Shown: in pieces, positions 1-10,055 of the stretch
How positions within the stretch are numbered: position 1 is the stretch's first letter
Layout: each line of letters starts with the position of its first letter
NCBI RefSeq assembly: GCF_017832355.1
Contig: NZ_JAFIBY010000007.1
Span: forward strand, 186,001 to 250,000
Source of the DNA: Serratia sp. PL17
GTDB lineage: Bacteria; Pseudomonadota; Gammaproteobacteria; Enterobacterales; Enterobacteriaceae
Direction of reading: 5' to 3'
Length of the DNA: 64,000 bases
Notes under the pieces: model-generated
The model's input: the letters and a program-made list of their open reading frames with translations, nothing else
Databases searched by the model: none
What the model was told of the DNA's origin: nothing
Position numbers and translations under genes: made by a program

Positions 1-38
1 AGCGCAAAGCCATACGTGCGCTGCTGGAAACCTCTTAG
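1..38 (+). CDS. 3' tip of an upstream gene, probably csiE
   Basis: A frame open from the window edge encodes 11 residues ending ALLETS and stops with TAG at 36-38. It is convergent with hcaT and overlaps its stop codon by two bases. In E. coli csiE lies here, convergent with hcaT, which is the only reason for the name. The fragment is too short to identify from sequence. Confidence 0.35.
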   Translation, partial: RKAIRALLETS

Positions 39-1186
39 CGGTTGCCGCTGATCGCAACGGCCGGCGGACGAATAAACAGCGCCGGCAACGCCACTGCCGC
101 CATCACCCAGAACACCCCGCCATGCAGATGCTCGAACAGGAAGCCGGCAATCACGGTCATAATCGCAATCCCGCCCCCCATCGCCAGTGCCGAGTAAACC
201 GCCTGCAGGCGGATCACTTCCGGCCCTTTGCGCGCCGCGATAAAGCGCATTGCCGCCAGATGGCAAACCGTAAAGGTGCCGCAGTGCAGAATCTGAATCA
301 CCAGTAGCCACCCCAACTCGGTGCTGGTGGCCATCAGGCTCCAGCGCAATATTCCGCAACAGGCGGAAAGCAGCAGCAAATTGCGCGCATTCCAGCGACG
401 GAACAGGAAATTGCTGCTGGCGAAAATGATCACCTCTGCCACGACGCCCAGCGACCACAAGTAACCGATGGTCGATGCCGAATAACCTGCCTCTTGCCAA
501 TAAATGGACCCAAAACTGTAATAACCGGCGTGTGCACCTTGCAACAGGGTTACGCACAACAAGAAGCGCCAAACCGGCCCTTCTTTAAGCATCTCCCGCA
601 ATGAACGATCTGCTTCATTGTGGATACGCGCTTCGCCCTGTGGCATCACGCTCGGTTTCAGCATCATGCCCAACAGCATGGCTAATATGCTGATAATCAA
701 GCTGTAGAGAATAGCGTTATGGCCCCAAACGGAAACCATCTGACCGGTCAACGCCGAACCAATCACAAACGCCAGCGATCCCCACAGCCTGACACGACCG
801 TAATCCATAGCGATCTGTTTTTGCCAGGTACCGGCCAACGCGTCTGTAAGCGGGACTAACGGCGAAAAGAACAGATTGAAGCCGGCGATCACTAACATTA
901 GCCAGCCCCAGCCATTACCAAAACAAAACCCGATGGCGAAAGCCAGTGTCAGCAATGCCAGCAGGCGCAGTGCCGTCACCAGATGAGAGGGATCTTTTAC
1001 CCGGGGGGCTATCAGCAAACTTCCCAGGAAACGTGCAACCAGACCTGCGCCAAGCAGAATACCGATAGTTTCAGGCGGTATGCCCTCACCTTTTAACCAA
1101 ACGCCCCAAAAAGGTAAGAAGATGCCATAAGAAAAGAAGTAGGTGAAATAGCTAAGAGCGAGCCAACGCGTTGATTGCAAAACCAT
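35..1186 (-). CDS. hcaT: MFS transporter HcaT (putative 3-phenylpropionate permease)
   Basis: A 383-residue inner-membrane protein of the major facilitator superfamily with about 12 hydrophobic segments. The N-terminus (WLALSYFTYFFSYGIFLPFW) and overall length match the HcaT/nucleoside-H+ symporter-like group. In E. coli HcaT is the proposed permease for 3-phenylpropionic acid. Here no hca dioxygenase genes are adjacent, as glyA follows directly, so the real substrate is open. The gene lies downstream of and in the same direction as glyA, separated from it by the glyA terminator, so it probably has its own promoter in 1187-1299. Family assignment is firm; substrate is inference. Confidence 0.85.
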   Translation of the reverse strand: MVLQSTRWLALSYFTYFFSYGIFLPFWGVWLKGEGIPPETIGILLGAGLVARFLGSLLIAPRVKDPSHLVTALRLLALLTLAFAIGFCFGNGWGWLMLVIAGFNLFFSPLVPLTDALAGTWQKQIAMDYGRVRLWGSLAFVIGSALTGQMVSVWGHNAILYSLIISILAMLLGMMLKPSVMPQGEARIHNEADRSLREMLKEGPVWRFLLCVTLLQGAHAGYYSFGSIYWQEAGYSASTIGYLWSLGVVAEVIIFASSNFLFRRWNARNLLLLSACCGILRWSLMATSTELGWLLVIQILHCGTFTVCHLAAMRFIAARKGPEVIRLQAVYSALAMGGGIAIMTVIAGFLFEHLHGGVFWVMAAVALPALFIRPPAVAISGNR

Positions 1187-1299
1187 GATCCCTCCGGTGT
1201 GAAGGCGATACTTTGACAGAGGTCACACTGGCTAGCAATGTACATTCACCGTCTAGGGGGTAGAGTGCTAGGTAGTTCACAGTTTGTCTGCAACAGGTA

Positions 1300-1323
1300 T
1301 AAAAAAACCCGCCGAAGCGGGTT
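1300..1323 (-). terminator. Rho-independent terminator of glyA
   Basis: On the minus strand a 7-bp stem (AACCCGC/GCGGGTT, loop TTCG) is followed by a run of seven T, 19 bases after the glyA stop codon. The core hairpin with its TTCG loop recurs exactly at 51120-51141 in the prophage. Confidence 0.92.
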
Positions 1324-1341
1324 TTTAAAGGGAAAGCAGAG

Positions 1342-2595
1342 TTATGCGTAAACCGGCAGGCGGGCGCAAATATCCAATACTTTCTTCTTGGTACGTTCGA
1401 TGGTGGCTTCATCGTTGATGTTGTCCAACACATCACAAATCCAACCCGCCAATTCACGCACTTCAGCTTCTTTGAAGCCACGGCGAGTCACTGCTGGCGT
1501 ACCGATACGCACACCGGAGGTGACGAATGGGCTCTTAGGATCGTTTGGCACGCTGTTTTTGTTCACGGTGATGTTGGCACGGCCCAAGGCTGCGTCAGCT
1601 TCTTTACCGGTCAGGTTCTTGTCAACCAGATCCAGCAGGAACAGGTGGTTATGCGTACCGCCGGAAACCACTTTGTAGCCGCGGTCCAGGAACACTTGCA
1701 CCATGGCTTTGGCGTTATCAGCCACTTGTTGCTGGTAAATCTTGAACTCAGGCTCCATCGCTTCTTTCAGCGCTACCGCTTTACCGGCAATCACGTGCAT
1801 CAGCGGGCCACCCTGGCCGCCAGGGAACACTGCAGAGTTCAGTTTCTTGTACAGCTCTTCATCACCGCCTTTCGCCAGGATCAGGCCGCCACGCGGACCC
1901 GCCAGGGTTTTATGCGTTGTGGTGGTGACGATGTGTGCGTGTGGTACCGGGTTAGGATAAACGCCAGCGGCGATCAGGCCTGCAACGTGCGCCATGTCAA
2001 CGAACAGGTAAGCACCAATGCTGTCGGCGATTTCACGCATTTTTGCCCAATCAACGATACCGGAGAAGGCCGAGAAGCCACCGATGATCATTTTTGGTTT
2101 GTGAGTCTGTGCCTGTTTGGCCAGATCTGCGTAGTCGATTTGGCCTTTTTCGTCGATGCCGTAAGGCACCACGTTATACAGCTTGCCGGACAGGTTGACA
2201 GGTGAACCATGAGTCAGGTGACCGCCGTGTGCCAGGTTCATCCCCAAAATGGTGTCGCCCGGCTGCAGCAGCGCGGTATAAACAGCAAAGTTTGCCTGAG
2301 AGCCGGAGTGCGGCTGTACGTTGGCATAATCGGCACCGAACAGTGCTTTAGCACGGTCGATAGCCAGTTGCTCAACGATATCCACGTATTCGCAGCCGCC
2401 GTAATAACGCTTGCCTGGATAGCCTTCAGCGTATTTGTTGGTCAACTGGGAACCCTGAGCCTGCATAACACGCGGGCTGGTGTAGTTCTCAGACGCAATC
2501 AGCTCAATGTGCTCTTCCTGGCGCACAACTTCTTGCTCCATTGCACGCCACAGTTCGGCATCGTAATCAGCAATGTTCATTTCACGCTTTAACAT
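1342..2595 (-). CDS. glyA: Serine hydroxymethyltransferase
   Basis: A 417-residue cytoplasmic PLP enzyme that interconverts serine plus tetrahydrofolate with glycine plus 5,10-methylene-THF, the main source of one-carbon units. It matches E. coli GlyA in length and from [12 protein letters not shown] to the end ICARLPVYA. The PLP lysine lies in [14 protein letters not shown] near residue 229. The start has an AGGAG ribosome site. A PurR operator at 2708-2723 predicts purine repression as in E. coli. The gene is divergent from hmp and ends in a strong terminator. Confidence 0.98.
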   Translation of the reverse strand: MLKREMNIADYDAELWRAMEQEVVRQEEHIELIASENYTSPRVMQAQGSQLTNKYAEGYPGKRYYGGCEYVDIVEQLAIDRAKALFGADYANVQPHSGSQANFAVYTALLQPGDTILGMNLAHGGHLTHGSPVNLSGKLYNVVPYGIDEKGQIDYADLAKQAQTHKPKMIIGGFSAFSGIVDWAKMREIADSIGAYLFVDMAHVAGLIAAGVYPNPVPHAHIVTTTTHKTLAGPRGGLILAKGGDEELYKKLNSAVFPGGQGGPLMHVIAGKAVALKEAMEPEFKIYQQQVADNAKAMVQVFLDRGYKVVSGGTHNHLFLLDLVDKNLTGKEADAALGRANITVNKNSVPNDPKSPFVTSGVRIGTPAVTRRGFKEAEVRELAGWICDVLDNINDEATIERTKKKVLDICARLPVYA

Positions 2596-2707
2596 CCGGC
2601 TTCTCCTGACTTAAATCGGCTAACTAAAAAATCACCACCCGTTTGGGCTCTGGGACACAGTGTAAACTGTTTCCCCCTACCGAGGATAGGTCTTGACAGA
2701 GGTTTTT

Positions 2708-2723
2708 ACGCAAACGATTGGCT
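2708..2723 (-). promoter_or_regulatory. PurR operator upstream of glyA
   Basis: On the glyA strand the sequence is AGCCAATCGTTTGCGT, a match to the 16-bp PurR consensus ACGCAAACGTTTGCGT with its central CG, and close to the known E. coli glyA site. It lies 113 bases upstream of the glyA start. Confidence 0.85.
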
Positions 2724-2899
2724 TTAGGCGCAGCAAGGTTTTGATCCGATAAACAGTGCCATTGGGCAACGGACTTTTACTCATGCTAAGAATGCGGTTT
2801 TTTCATGTTCTGTGAGCGGGATCGCCGCTGAGCGACCCCGCAAAAAAATCAGGGGTATTTACAGCCGCAACAGAAACCGCTAGGATGCATTCAAACTTA

Positions 2900-2922
2900 A
2901 AGATGCATTTAAAATGCATCAT
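2900..2922 (+). promoter_or_regulatory. NsrR operator of hmp
   Basis: AAGATGCATTT, one base, then AAATGCATCAT: the 11-1-11 inverted repeat of the nitric-oxide-sensing repressor NsrR. It ends 38 bases before the hmp start. A further half-site-like GGATGCATT lies at 2883-2891. Confidence 0.9.
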
Positions 2923-2960
2923 TACAAAACACCAATAATGATCGACCAAGGAGCGCTACC

Positions 2961-4151
2961 ATGCTGGATAGCCAAACCATCGCCACCGTAAAATCTACTA
3001 TTCCCCTGCTGGCCGCTACCGGGCCGAAACTGACCGCGCATTTCTACGACCGCATGTTCGAACACAACCCCGAATTAAAAGATGTGTTCAACATGAACAA
3101 CCAGCGCAATGGCGATCAACGCCAGGCACTGTTCGACGCAATTTGTGCCTACGCCGCGAATATCGAAAATCTGGCGGCCCTGCTGCCTGCCGTAGAGCGT
3201 ATTGCCCACAAACACACCAGCCTGAATATTCAACCGGATCAATATCAAATTGTCGGCGGTCATCTGCTGGCCACATTGGACGAAATGTTCAGCCCGGGCC
3301 AAGAGGTACTGGATGCCTGGGGCAAAGCCTATGGCGTGTTAGCGAATGTGTTTATCCAGCGCGAAGACCAAATTTATCAGGCCAGTGCAACCGCCAACGG
3401 TGGTTGGCGTGACCTGCGAGCTTTCCGCATCGTCAAAAAACAGCCGCAAAGCGACGTGATTTGCAGTTTCGTCTTGGCGCCCGTTGACGGCGGCAAAGTG
3501 ATCGACTTCAAGCCGGGCCAATATCTGGCGGTCTACATCAAACATGACAGCATGGAAAACCAGGAAATACGCCAATACTCACTGACCACCTCACCTAACG
3601 GCGAATACTACCGTATCGCAGTCAAACGTGAAGATCAGGGGAAAGTCTCTAACTTCCTGCATCAGCAAGCCAAAGAAGGCGACGTGATTTACCTCGCCCC
3701 ACCGCACGGGGACTTCTTCCTCGACGCGCAGCCGGAAACACCTGTGGCGCTGATTTCCGCCGGTGTCGGCCAAACCCCGATGCTCGGCATGCTAAATACC
3801 CTGCACGATAGCCAGCATCCGGCGGATATACACTGGCTGCATGCAGCGGAAAACGGCAGCGTTCACGCCTTTGCCGATGAAGTTGCGGATATTGCCAAAC
3901 GTATGCCAAACCTGAGTCGTCACGTGTGGTACAACCAACCAGGTGCAGACGATGTAGAAGGCCGTGACTACCAGAGCCGTGGTCTGATGAATCTGAGTGC
4001 TCTACGCGAAACGCTCAGCACCCCACAGATGCATTACTATTTCTGCGGCCCGGTCCCCTTCATGCAGTATGTGGCCAAGCAGTTGCTGGAGATGGGGGTA
4101 GATGCCGATCGCATCCACTACGAATGCTTCGGCCCACATAAAGTGATGTAA
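2961..4151 (+). CDS. hmp: Nitric oxide dioxygenase (flavohemoglobin)
   Basis: A 396-residue cytoplasmic flavohemoprotein that uses NAD(P)H and O2 to convert NO to nitrate. The globin domain (about residues 1-140) has proximal heme His85, Tyr29 and Gln53. A ferredoxin-reductase-type FAD domain follows (RQYSLT motif near residues 206-211), then an NAD-binding domain with [11 protein letters not shown] and the C-terminal [10 protein letters not shown]. Length and motifs are canonical. The start codon follows AAGGAG. The NsrR palindrome upstream predicts derepression by NO. It is the last conserved gene before the polyamine cluster. Confidence 0.98.
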   Translation: MLDSQTIATVKSTIPLLAATGPKLTAHFYDRMFEHNPELKDVFNMNNQRNGDQRQALFDAICAYAANIENLAALLPAVERIAHKHTSLNIQPDQYQIVGGHLLATLDEMFSPGQEVLDAWGKAYGVLANVFIQREDQIYQASATANGGWRDLRAFRIVKKQPQSDVICSFVLAPVDGGKVIDFKPGQYLAVYIKHDSMENQEIRQYSLTTSPNGEYYRIAVKREDQGKVSNFLHQQAKEGDVIYLAPPHGDFFLDAQPETPVALISAGVGQTPMLGMLNTLHDSQHPADIHWLHAAENGSVHAFADEVADIAKRMPNLSRHVWYNQPGADDVEGRDYQSRGLMNLSALRETLSTPQMHYYFCGPVPFMQYVAKQLLEMGVDADRIHYECFGPHKVM

Positions 4152-4158
4152 TTGAAAA

Positions 4159-4184
4159 GGGCGCGGCCCCGATGAGCCGCGCCC
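4159..4184 (+). terminator. Stem-loop after hmp, likely terminator
   Basis: GGGCGCGGC and GCCGCGCCC form a perfect 9-bp stem with an 8-base loop, 8 bases after the hmp stop. The T-tract on the plus strand is poor (GTATTG); four A precede it, so it may also end minus-strand transcripts. Confidence 0.6.
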
Positions 4185-4210
4185 GTATTGCGCATAATTG
4201 GCATTGCCTC

Positions 4211-4300
4211 GCGACGGCAACCCAGCGCATCCCCAAGAACGTACAAATAGTCCATGACGGGGGAAGCGCAGGCAGCCAACAATGAAGCCGCTTCAAATAG
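4211..4300. repeat. ERIC-like intergenic repeat, copy 1
   Basis: About 90 bases that align with 12127-12220, sharing the blocks GCATCCCC, CGTAC, GGGG, GCAGCCA and CTT-AAATA. The order of blocks and the central stem between CCCC and GGGG resemble the enterobacterial ERIC element. It lies between hmp and the end of the cytochrome gene. Confidence 0.6.
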
Positions 4301-4312
4301 GACAGTGTCTGG

Positions 4313-5500
4313 TTATTTCTCCGCCAGCTTGCGCGTCTCCTGCACCTGCTGCGCCGTAACCGGTGCCGACTGGTTGCCCCAACTTCCTCGTAAATAGCTC
4401 ATCAGATCGGCAGTTTGCTGGTCATCCAATGCCCAAGCGTAACCCGGCATGGCGATCGCCGTGGCGTGTTGTGTGATAGGCGTATGCGCGCCTTCCAACA
4501 CCACGCGCAGCGCGGTGAGTGGGTTCTCCGCCGTGACCGTTGCATTGCCCGCCAGTGCCGGAATGGTGTTGTCGCTCCCCTCGCCCTTATTGCCATGGCA
4601 GGTTGAACAGTACATGGCGTAGGTGCTTTGCCCCGCTTTCCAGTTGTCGACCGCCATTGCGACAGGTTTGTCCGCCGACGGTTTTTCTGCCGCCAGGCTG
4701 TGCAAATAGGTGGCAATGGCATTCAGATCGCCGTCCGTGAGGTACTGCGTGCTGTGGCTTACCACCTCACTCATCGGCCCGGCGACCGCAGCATGTTGGC
4801 TGCGCCCTGTTTTCAGCAAAGACACCACCTCGTCCTGCTTCAGACCGCGTAATCCCGATGCGTACCAACCATCCAGCTCAGCGCCACTCAGGAAGGTAGG
4901 TTCTTTGCTGTCCAGCCCTTTCTCTTGCATCGCCCAGCCGCGCGGCGTATGGCAACTGCCACAGTGCCCAGCCCCTTGCACCAAATAAGCACCACGATTC
5001 CATTCGGCACTCTGACTGCTGTCCGGCTGGTAAGGCGTATCGTCATGGAACAGTTGGTTCCAGACCGCCAGCGGCCAACGCATCGACAACGGCCAGCGGA
5101 TATCACTGGCACGGTTGGCCGTATTCTGCGCCGGGACTTCCTTCATCAGGTAGTCATACAGCGCACGCATATCTTCCGCGTTCATTTTGGCGTAAGAGGT
5201 ATACGGCATCGCGGGATACAACCGATGGCCATCTTTGGCGATCCCCTGGCGCATAGCGCGATCAAACTCGTCAAAAGAATAGCCACCGATGCCTTGCTGT
5301 TTGTCCGGGGTGATATTGGTGGCGTAAATGTTGCCCAACGGCGTGGGGAACTTCATCCCACCAGCAAACAGAGCGCCACCCGGCGTGGTATGACAGGCGG
5401 TACAGTCCCCGGCCTTAGCCACATACTCCCCCGCCGACATTGCCTGGGCCGAACCGCCCGCTGCCAGTAAGGTCAGCAAATACAGTGAACGCATTCTCAT
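4313..5500 (-). CDS. Triheme c-type cytochrome, likely electron acceptor of SpdH
   Basis: A 395-residue protein with a Sec signal peptide (cleavage near AQA, residue 20) and three CXXCH heme sites: C33-H37, C180-H184 and CSTCH near residue 303. This is the layout of the membrane-associated cytochrome c subunits of alcohol and gluconate dehydrogenases, which pass electrons from a periplasmic flavoenzyme or quinoenzyme to ubiquinone. Its ATG overlaps the stop of the spermidine dehydrogenase gene as ATGA and has a strong GGAGGG ribosome site, so the two are translationally coupled. That makes it the likely electron acceptor of that enzyme (inference). It is the last gene of the cluster. Confidence 0.85.
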   Translation of the reverse strand: MRMRSLYLLTLLAAGGSAQAMSAGEYVAKAGDCTACHTTPGGALFAGGMKFPTPLGNIYATNITPDKQQGIGGYSFDEFDRAMRQGIAKDGHRLYPAMPYTSYAKMNAEDMRALYDYLMKEVPAQNTANRASDIRWPLSMRWPLAVWNQLFHDDTPYQPDSSQSAEWNRGAYLVQGAGHCGSCHTPRGWAMQEKGLDSKEPTFLSGAELDGWYASGLRGLKQDEVVSLLKTGRSQHAAVAGPMSEVVSHSTQYLTDGDLNAIATYLHSLAAEKPSADKPVAMAVDNWKAGQSTYAMYCSTCHGNKGEGSDNTIPALAGNATVTAENPLTALRVVLEGAHTPITQHATAIAMPGYAWALDDQQTADLMSYLRGSWGNQSAPVTAQQVQETRKLAEK

Positions 5501-7407
5501 GCTCCCTCCTTCGCCGCAACATGGCTGAAGGCCAACTCATTGACCGCACGCCATGCCTGGTCGATCGCCGAGTTGGCATACGGACTCCAGTCAGAGTCCG
5601 AGTTGGCAATCACAATCTTGCCGATCGGCTTACGCGCTGTCGCAATGATTTTCTTTGCTTCATCCTCATCATCAAACAGCCCATTGAGGAAGTAGGAATA
5701 GCCATGTGACCAGCGGTTTACGGTAATGGCTTCAATATCTCGCTGATGATCGAACCCGGCAGAACCGAGCATGCCCTGTAGCTGCTCACGGATCATCTGC
5801 TCATGCACCTCAAACGGCGTGCCCAGCAGTAAGGCGCGCCCCTTGCGAGACTGCTCACGTGGGCTTAACCCGCTCCCCGCCAGCGTCGGCACATACACCA
5901 TGTGCAGGCCGATCGGTTGGTTCGGATCGCGCGGGTGCTGATAGCCGCCCATGCTCACCGGGTAATCCAACTTCACGCGGCAATACGGTGCCGTTGGCGA
6001 GTACACCTCATGCACGCCCAGTTTGATAAATGGCTGCCAGTTGCGGATCACCACTTTGCTGTACACCAACGGTGACTTCACGTTCTGCTTGAGCGCTTCT
6101 TGCTGTTCCGACGACATTTCCGGCACCAGATACGGGATCATCATATTGTACCCGGCCATCACGACCTGTCCGGCGCGGACCTTGGTCATTTTCTCGCCGG
6201 TCATATAGGTCACTTCAACCTTGTCGCCGACGTTAGCCGCATGCAGGCCCGTGCTATTGAGCCGCAGTTTTACCGGTGACGCCGCGCGATCAAGCTGGCT
6301 GTAGTCGAACTTCGCCAACACGATGTCATTCATGTCCTTACCGCCCGGTGAAACCGCCGGGATCAAATGACGCACCATCAAGCGCGTCAATGTGGCGTTG
6401 CCGTCAGGGAAATGGAACACGTAGGGATCGTCGAGATCCGCCTGCGACTCTTCGTCCAGCGGCGGTAAATTCATGCCATTGAGCCCAGGCAAGTCGCAGA
6501 TGCGTGCGTCACTGCATGATGTCGCATCAATGCCCACAGCCTGAAAGTCACTGGTGGTTTGCTGGAAATAACGGATCGCCATTTCGCTCAGGCCGACCTT
6601 ATCACGCAGGAATTCGGTATAGCTGTGCTTGTCGAGCCATTCACTTTTCTGTTCCTGATTCATCTCCGGCAGGTAATCCTTATCCACCGTGTGCAGCGCA
6701 ATCAGCGCCTGACGATCAGTTTCCGGCAGTGGGAAATCACCAATAAAGGCTTCGTAGGAGCGACCATTAAGACGATCGTGCGGGATGTCGTCGGCAACCA
6801 TGCGGCCCGGATCGCCACTCACGACTTTGTCGACGCCGAAGTTTTTACGATCGAAATAGACACCGCGACTCAAATTCAGGTTCGGGTAGAAAGTGGTATC
6901 GAACGCTTTTTCCAGATTGTCGATGCTGACACCCAGCTTTTGCAGCAGGCCCATCGCCACCGGGCTAAAGTTGGATCGCGGTGACTGCAATGACTCGCTA
7001 CCGCCATAACCAAGAATAGTGCCGTTTTCACTGCTGAATTCATTGCGCTTGGCGTGCCCGCCGAAGTCATCGTGATTGTCTATCAGCAAAATACGTTGCT
7101 GCGGGCCCTTCATTTGCTGCCAGAAGCAGGCCGCAGCCAGCCCGCTGATACCGGCCCCCACGACCACCAAATCGAACTCTTCCGTCGCAGGCACGGCAGC
7201 AAAATCGAAGGCCTTGCCATCGCGCCCCAGTTGGTGTGCATGCTCGAATGAACCAGGATGGTTACCACGAAGCCCAGTCAGCGTCGGCGGGTAATAGAGG
7301 GTTTGATTGGCGGTTTGCGGCGACGCTCTTAAGATCTGCATCGGCGTCAACCCGGCGGCGATAGTGATCGCCACCCCGTTAAGAAAATCGCGTCGGGTGA
7401 TGCTCAT
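5497..7407 (-). CDS. spdH: Tat-exported FAD-dependent spermidine dehydrogenase
   Basis: A 636-residue flavoprotein. A twin-arginine signal (TRRDFLNG, residues 4-11, then a hydrophobic stretch) implies folded export to the periplasm. The FAD Rossmann motif VVVGAGISG lies near residues 80-89, with a second hydrophobic block MAGYNMMIPYLVPEM in the middle. It resembles the SpdH family (Pseudomonas aeruginosa PA3713 type; a flavoheme spermidine dehydrogenase was purified from Serratia marcescens). Expected reaction: spermidine to 1,3-diaminopropane plus 4-aminobutanal. Its neighbours fit exactly: polyamine ABC importer, 4-aminobutanal dehydrogenase and a coupled cytochrome c. Substrate assignment rests on family recall and context. 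Confidence 0.85.
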   Translation of the reverse strand: MSITRRDFLNGVAITIAAGLTPMQILRASPQTANQTLYYPPTLTGLRGNHPGSFEHAHQLGRDGKAFDFAAVPATEEFDLVVVGAGISGLAAACFWQQMKGPQQRILLIDNHDDFGGHAKRNEFSSENGTILGYGGSESLQSPRSNFSPVAMGLLQKLGVSIDNLEKAFDTTFYPNLNLSRGVYFDRKNFGVDKVVSGDPGRMVADDIPHDRLNGRSYEAFIGDFPLPETDRQALIALHTVDKDYLPEMNQEQKSEWLDKHSYTEFLRDKVGLSEMAIRYFQQTTSDFQAVGIDATSCSDARICDLPGLNGMNLPPLDEESQADLDDPYVFHFPDGNATLTRLMVRHLIPAVSPGGKDMNDIVLAKFDYSQLDRAASPVKLRLNSTGLHAANVGDKVEVTYMTGEKMTKVRAGQVVMAGYNMMIPYLVPEMSSEQQEALKQNVKSPLVYSKVVIRNWQPFIKLGVHEVYSPTAPYCRVKLDYPVSMGGYQHPRDPNQPIGLHMVYVPTLAGSGLSPREQSRKGRALLLGTPFEVHEQMIREQLQGMLGSAGFDHQRDIEAITVNRWSHGYSYFLNGLFDDEDEAKKIIATARKPIGKIVIANSDSDWSPYANSAIDQAWRAVNELAFSHVAAKEGA

Positions 7408-7642
7408 AATTGGCTTCCTTTCAGTTTTTCCCCCGTCGTATTTAAAGCTACAGCGTGGTTACCTGCACTTGCTCACCGTAGGGGACGAATACCTTCGCCC
7501 CGATTGATACGGGCGCAACATGCAGCGCCCCTACCTGACCTGGGCCGCCTAGCTGTAGCTTAAAATCCATAGGGGATATTATTATCAGGCCAGTAGTAAC
7601 CAGCCTGAAAGCCGCGTTATTTTGCAGATAAAACCTAATGAA
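7408..7642. other. spdH-patD intergenic region
   Basis: 235 bases without a gene. They contain dispersed repeat C (7477-7534). I see no clear promoter, so spdH may be read through from patD, but a separate promoter cannot be excluded. Confidence 0.6.
7477..7534 (-). repeat. Dispersed repeat C, copy 1
   Basis: On the minus strand it begins GTAGGGGCGCTGCATG and ends with the GCGAAGGTATTCG block and CCCCTACG. A related copy lies at 28989-29046 upstream of tadA. The palindromic GGGCGCxxCATGxxGCGCCC core would form a hairpin in RNA. Confidence 0.65.
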
Positions 7643-9067
7643 TCAATGTTTAAACATCACATGCCGTATAGCAGTATAGTCTTCCAATCCATACATCGAC
7701 ATATCCTTGCCGTAGCCGGACAGCTTCTGCCCCCCGTGCGGCATTTCACTCACCAGCATGAAATGGGTATTCACCCAGGTGCAGCCATACTGCAAACGGG
7801 CGCTTAAACGGTGTGCCCGGCCAACATCCCGCGTCCACAGCGACGACGCCAGTCCGTAAGTAGACTCATTAGCCCAGGCCAGCACCTGCGCCTCATCGTC
7901 GAATGGCGTTACGGTCACGACCGGGCCGAACACTTCACGCTGCACAATCTCATCTTCCTGACGCGCGCCAGCTAACAATGTCGGCTGGAAATAGTAGCCA
8001 GGGCCGTCGACCCGCTCACCGCCCGTCACGACCTGTACATGCGGCAAGGCTTTTGCTCGCTCGACAAAGCCCACAACCCGCTCCAAATGCTGGGCGGTAA
8101 TCAATGGGCCCAGCTCACTGCTCTGATCTTCCGGCGGCCCGATCTTTAGGCTGCCAATGGCCTCGCCCAACGCCTTCACCAACTGTGGGTAGATGTCTTT
8201 CTGCGCATAAATGCGGCAGGCAGCGGTGCAGTCCTGACCCGCGTTGTAGAAGCCGAAGCTGCGGATCCCGTCCACCACCTGTTGCAGATCGGCATCGTCA
8301 AATACCAGCACCGGCGCTTTCCCCCCCAATTCCATATGGGTGCGTTTAATGCCGGGTGCAGTATGCGCAATAATGTGTTCCCCGGTGGCGATGGATCCGG
8401 TGAGCGACACCATGCGCACTTTGTCATGGCCGGTCAGCCGGTCGCCAACGCTGGCGCCACGGCCGAACAGCACGTTGAACACACCCGGCGGGAACACGCC
8501 GGCGGCCAGTTCAGCCAACTTGAACGTGGTTAGCGGGGTTTGTTCCGATGGCTTAAGCACAACGCAGTTACCCGCCGCCAAGGCCGGGGCCAACTTCCAT
8601 GCCGCCATCATCAGCGGATAGTTCCAAGGGGCAATCGAAGCCACCACGCCCAAAGGGTCACGGCGGATCATTGAGGTGTGTCCCGCAAGATATTCACCCG
8701 CCGCCAGCCCGCTCAGACAGCGGCTCGCACCGGCGAAAAAGCGGAAAACATCGGCTACGGCCGGCAGTTCGTCGTTCAATACACAGTGGTAGGGTTTGCC
8801 GCAGTTAAGCGACTCAAGGCGAGCAAAGGTTTCCGCATGGTTGTCAATCATATCCGCCAGCGTCAACAAATATTCGGAACGCGCTTTCGGCGTGGTTTGT
8901 CCCCATTCGGCAAATGCGGCGTCGGCCGCCAGCACCGCCTGATCAACCTGCTCTGCGCTGGCTTCAGCCACCTGTAACACTACTTCTCCGCTCGCCGGGT
9001 TATACACCGGCAACAACGTGCCCTGGCCGGTCACCAGTTGGCCGTTAATCAACAATTGGCTTTGCAT
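7643..9067 (-). CDS. patD: Gamma-aminobutyraldehyde dehydrogenase
   Basis: A 474-residue cytoplasmic NAD-dependent aldehyde dehydrogenase, collinear with E. coli PatD (YdcW) over its length (ends [18 protein letters not shown]). It oxidises 4-aminobutanal, from putrescine or spermidine, to 4-aminobutyrate. Key features are the active-site glutamate in MELGGKAPV and the catalytic cysteine in [12 protein letters not shown] near residue 280. It follows ydcV, as in the E. coli ydcSTUV-patD operon, with a 181-base gap that holds repeat B. A diverged paralogue lies at 13441-14904. Confidence 0.95.
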   Translation of the reverse strand: MQSQLLINGQLVTGQGTLLPVYNPASGEVVLQVAEASAEQVDQAVLAADAAFAEWGQTTPKARSEYLLTLADMIDNHAETFARLESLNCGKPYHCVLNDELPAVADVFRFFAGASRCLSGLAAGEYLAGHTSMIRRDPLGVVASIAPWNYPLMMAAWKLAPALAAGNCVVLKPSEQTPLTTFKLAELAAGVFPPGVFNVLFGRGASVGDRLTGHDKVRMVSLTGSIATGEHIIAHTAPGIKRTHMELGGKAPVLVFDDADLQQVVDGIRSFGFYNAGQDCTAACRIYAQKDIYPQLVKALGEAIGSLKIGPPEDQSSELGPLITAQHLERVVGFVERAKALPHVQVVTGGERVDGPGYYFQPTLLAGARQEDEIVQREVFGPVVTVTPFDDEAQVLAWANESTYGLASSLWTRDVGRAHRLSARLQYGCTWVNTHFMLVSEMPHGGQKLSGYGKDMSMYGLEDYTAIRHVMFKH

Positions 9068-9169
9068 AGGGTTATCCTTTTAAATTTTACAATTCAAAAT
9101 GTTAATTAAGGTTCACTGAGCGTAACGAGCGTAGGCAGGCTGAGTGCTGACAGCGCGCAGGGCCCCGGA

Positions 9170-9208
9170 GCGTACACGAAGTACGTGAGGAGGCCGAGCA
9201 CTGCCCAA
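9170..9208. repeat. Dispersed repeat B, copy 1
   Basis: A 39-base core (GCGTACACGAAGTACGTGAG, then GAGGCCGAGCACTGCCCAA) that recurs with two differences at 16183-16221. It contains the near-palindrome CGTAC-ACGAA-GTACG. Surrounding bases 9110-9243 may belong to a longer element. It occupies the ydcV-patD gap. Confidence 0.75.
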
Positions 9209-9248
9209 TCTCAGGATGCCAAGCGCAGTCGCCCAGTGGGCCTGAATT

Positions 9249-10055
9249 CTATTTGCCACTGCCGGCGACGCTTTCGCCACCCTTAGTCAGGTAATAAGCC
9301 CCCAAAATCGGGATCATGGTCAGCAACATCACGGACAGCGCGACCACGTTGGTAATCGGCACATCACGCGGGCGGCCGAGCTGATTGAGCAGCCACAGCG
9401 GCAGCGTGCGCTCATGCCCGGCGGTAAAGGTGGTGACAATGATTTCATCAAACGACAGCGCGAAGGCCAACATCCCACCGGCCAGCAACGCTGAACCCAG
9501 ATTGGGTAACATGACGTAGCGGAAGGTTTGCCAGCCGTCAGCACCCAGATCCATTGACGCTTCAATCAGGCTATGGGAAGTCCGGCGGAAACGAGCGATG
9601 ACGTTGTTGAATACGATCACCACGCAGAAAGTGGCATGCCCGATAACGATGGTCAGTACGCCCGGTTCGATATTCAGCGCCTTGAACGCGGCCAGCAACG
9701 CCAGACCGGTAACAATGCCCGGCAGCGCGATCGGTAACAGCAGCAACAGTGAAATGCTGTCTTTACCGAAGAAATCACGCCGGTACAGCGCCGCAGCCGC
9801 CAGGGTGCCCAGTACCAGCGCCACAGCCGTGGCCAATGCAGCAATCTGCGCGGAAAGTAGCATCGCATCGATAATGTCCTGCCGCCCGGCGGCAACGCTG
9901 AACCAATGCAACGTGAACCCCTTCGGCGGGAAGCTGAACGCCGCGTCCTCGGTGTTGAAGGCGTAAATGGCGATAATCGCCAGGGGGAAATGCAGGAAAA
10001 TCAGACCGCCCCAGGCGGCCAATTTCAGCCCTAACGGCGCGCGCTCAGAGTGCAT
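9249..10055 (-). CDS. ydcV: Polyamine ABC transporter permease YdcV
   Basis: A 268-residue inner-membrane permease of the PotC/PotI type with six predicted membrane segments. The EAA loop ([20 protein letters not shown]) that contacts the ATPase is clear. It pairs with YdcU, overlapping its 3' end by 11 bases. In E. coli the ydcSTUV system is a putrescine/spermidine-type importer, which suits the downstream catabolic genes. Family is firm; substrate is inference. Confidence 0.93.
   Translation of the reverse strand: MHSERAPLGLKLAAWGGLIFLHFPLAIIAIYAFNTEDAAFSFPPKGFTLHWFSVAAGRQDIIDAMLLSAQIAALATAVALVLGTLAAAALYRRDFFGKDSISLLLLLPIALPGIVTGLALLAAFKALNIEPGVLTIVIGHATFCVVIVFNNVIARFRRTSHSLIEASMDLGADGWQTFRYVMLPNLGSALLAGGMLAFALSFDEIIVTTFTAGHERTLPLWLLNQLGRPRDVPITNVVALSVMLLTMIPILGAYYLTKGGESVAGSGK

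Larger units (their letters stand above)
2596..2960. promoter_or_regulatory. glyA-hmp divergent control region
   Basis: This 365-base gap holds no convincing ORF. It carries a PurR site (2708-2723), an NsrR palindrome (2900-2922) and a GC-rich imperfect stem at about 2817-2842 followed by seven A. In E. coli MetR also acts here, but I found no clean TGAA-N5-TTCA site by eye. Confidence 0.75.
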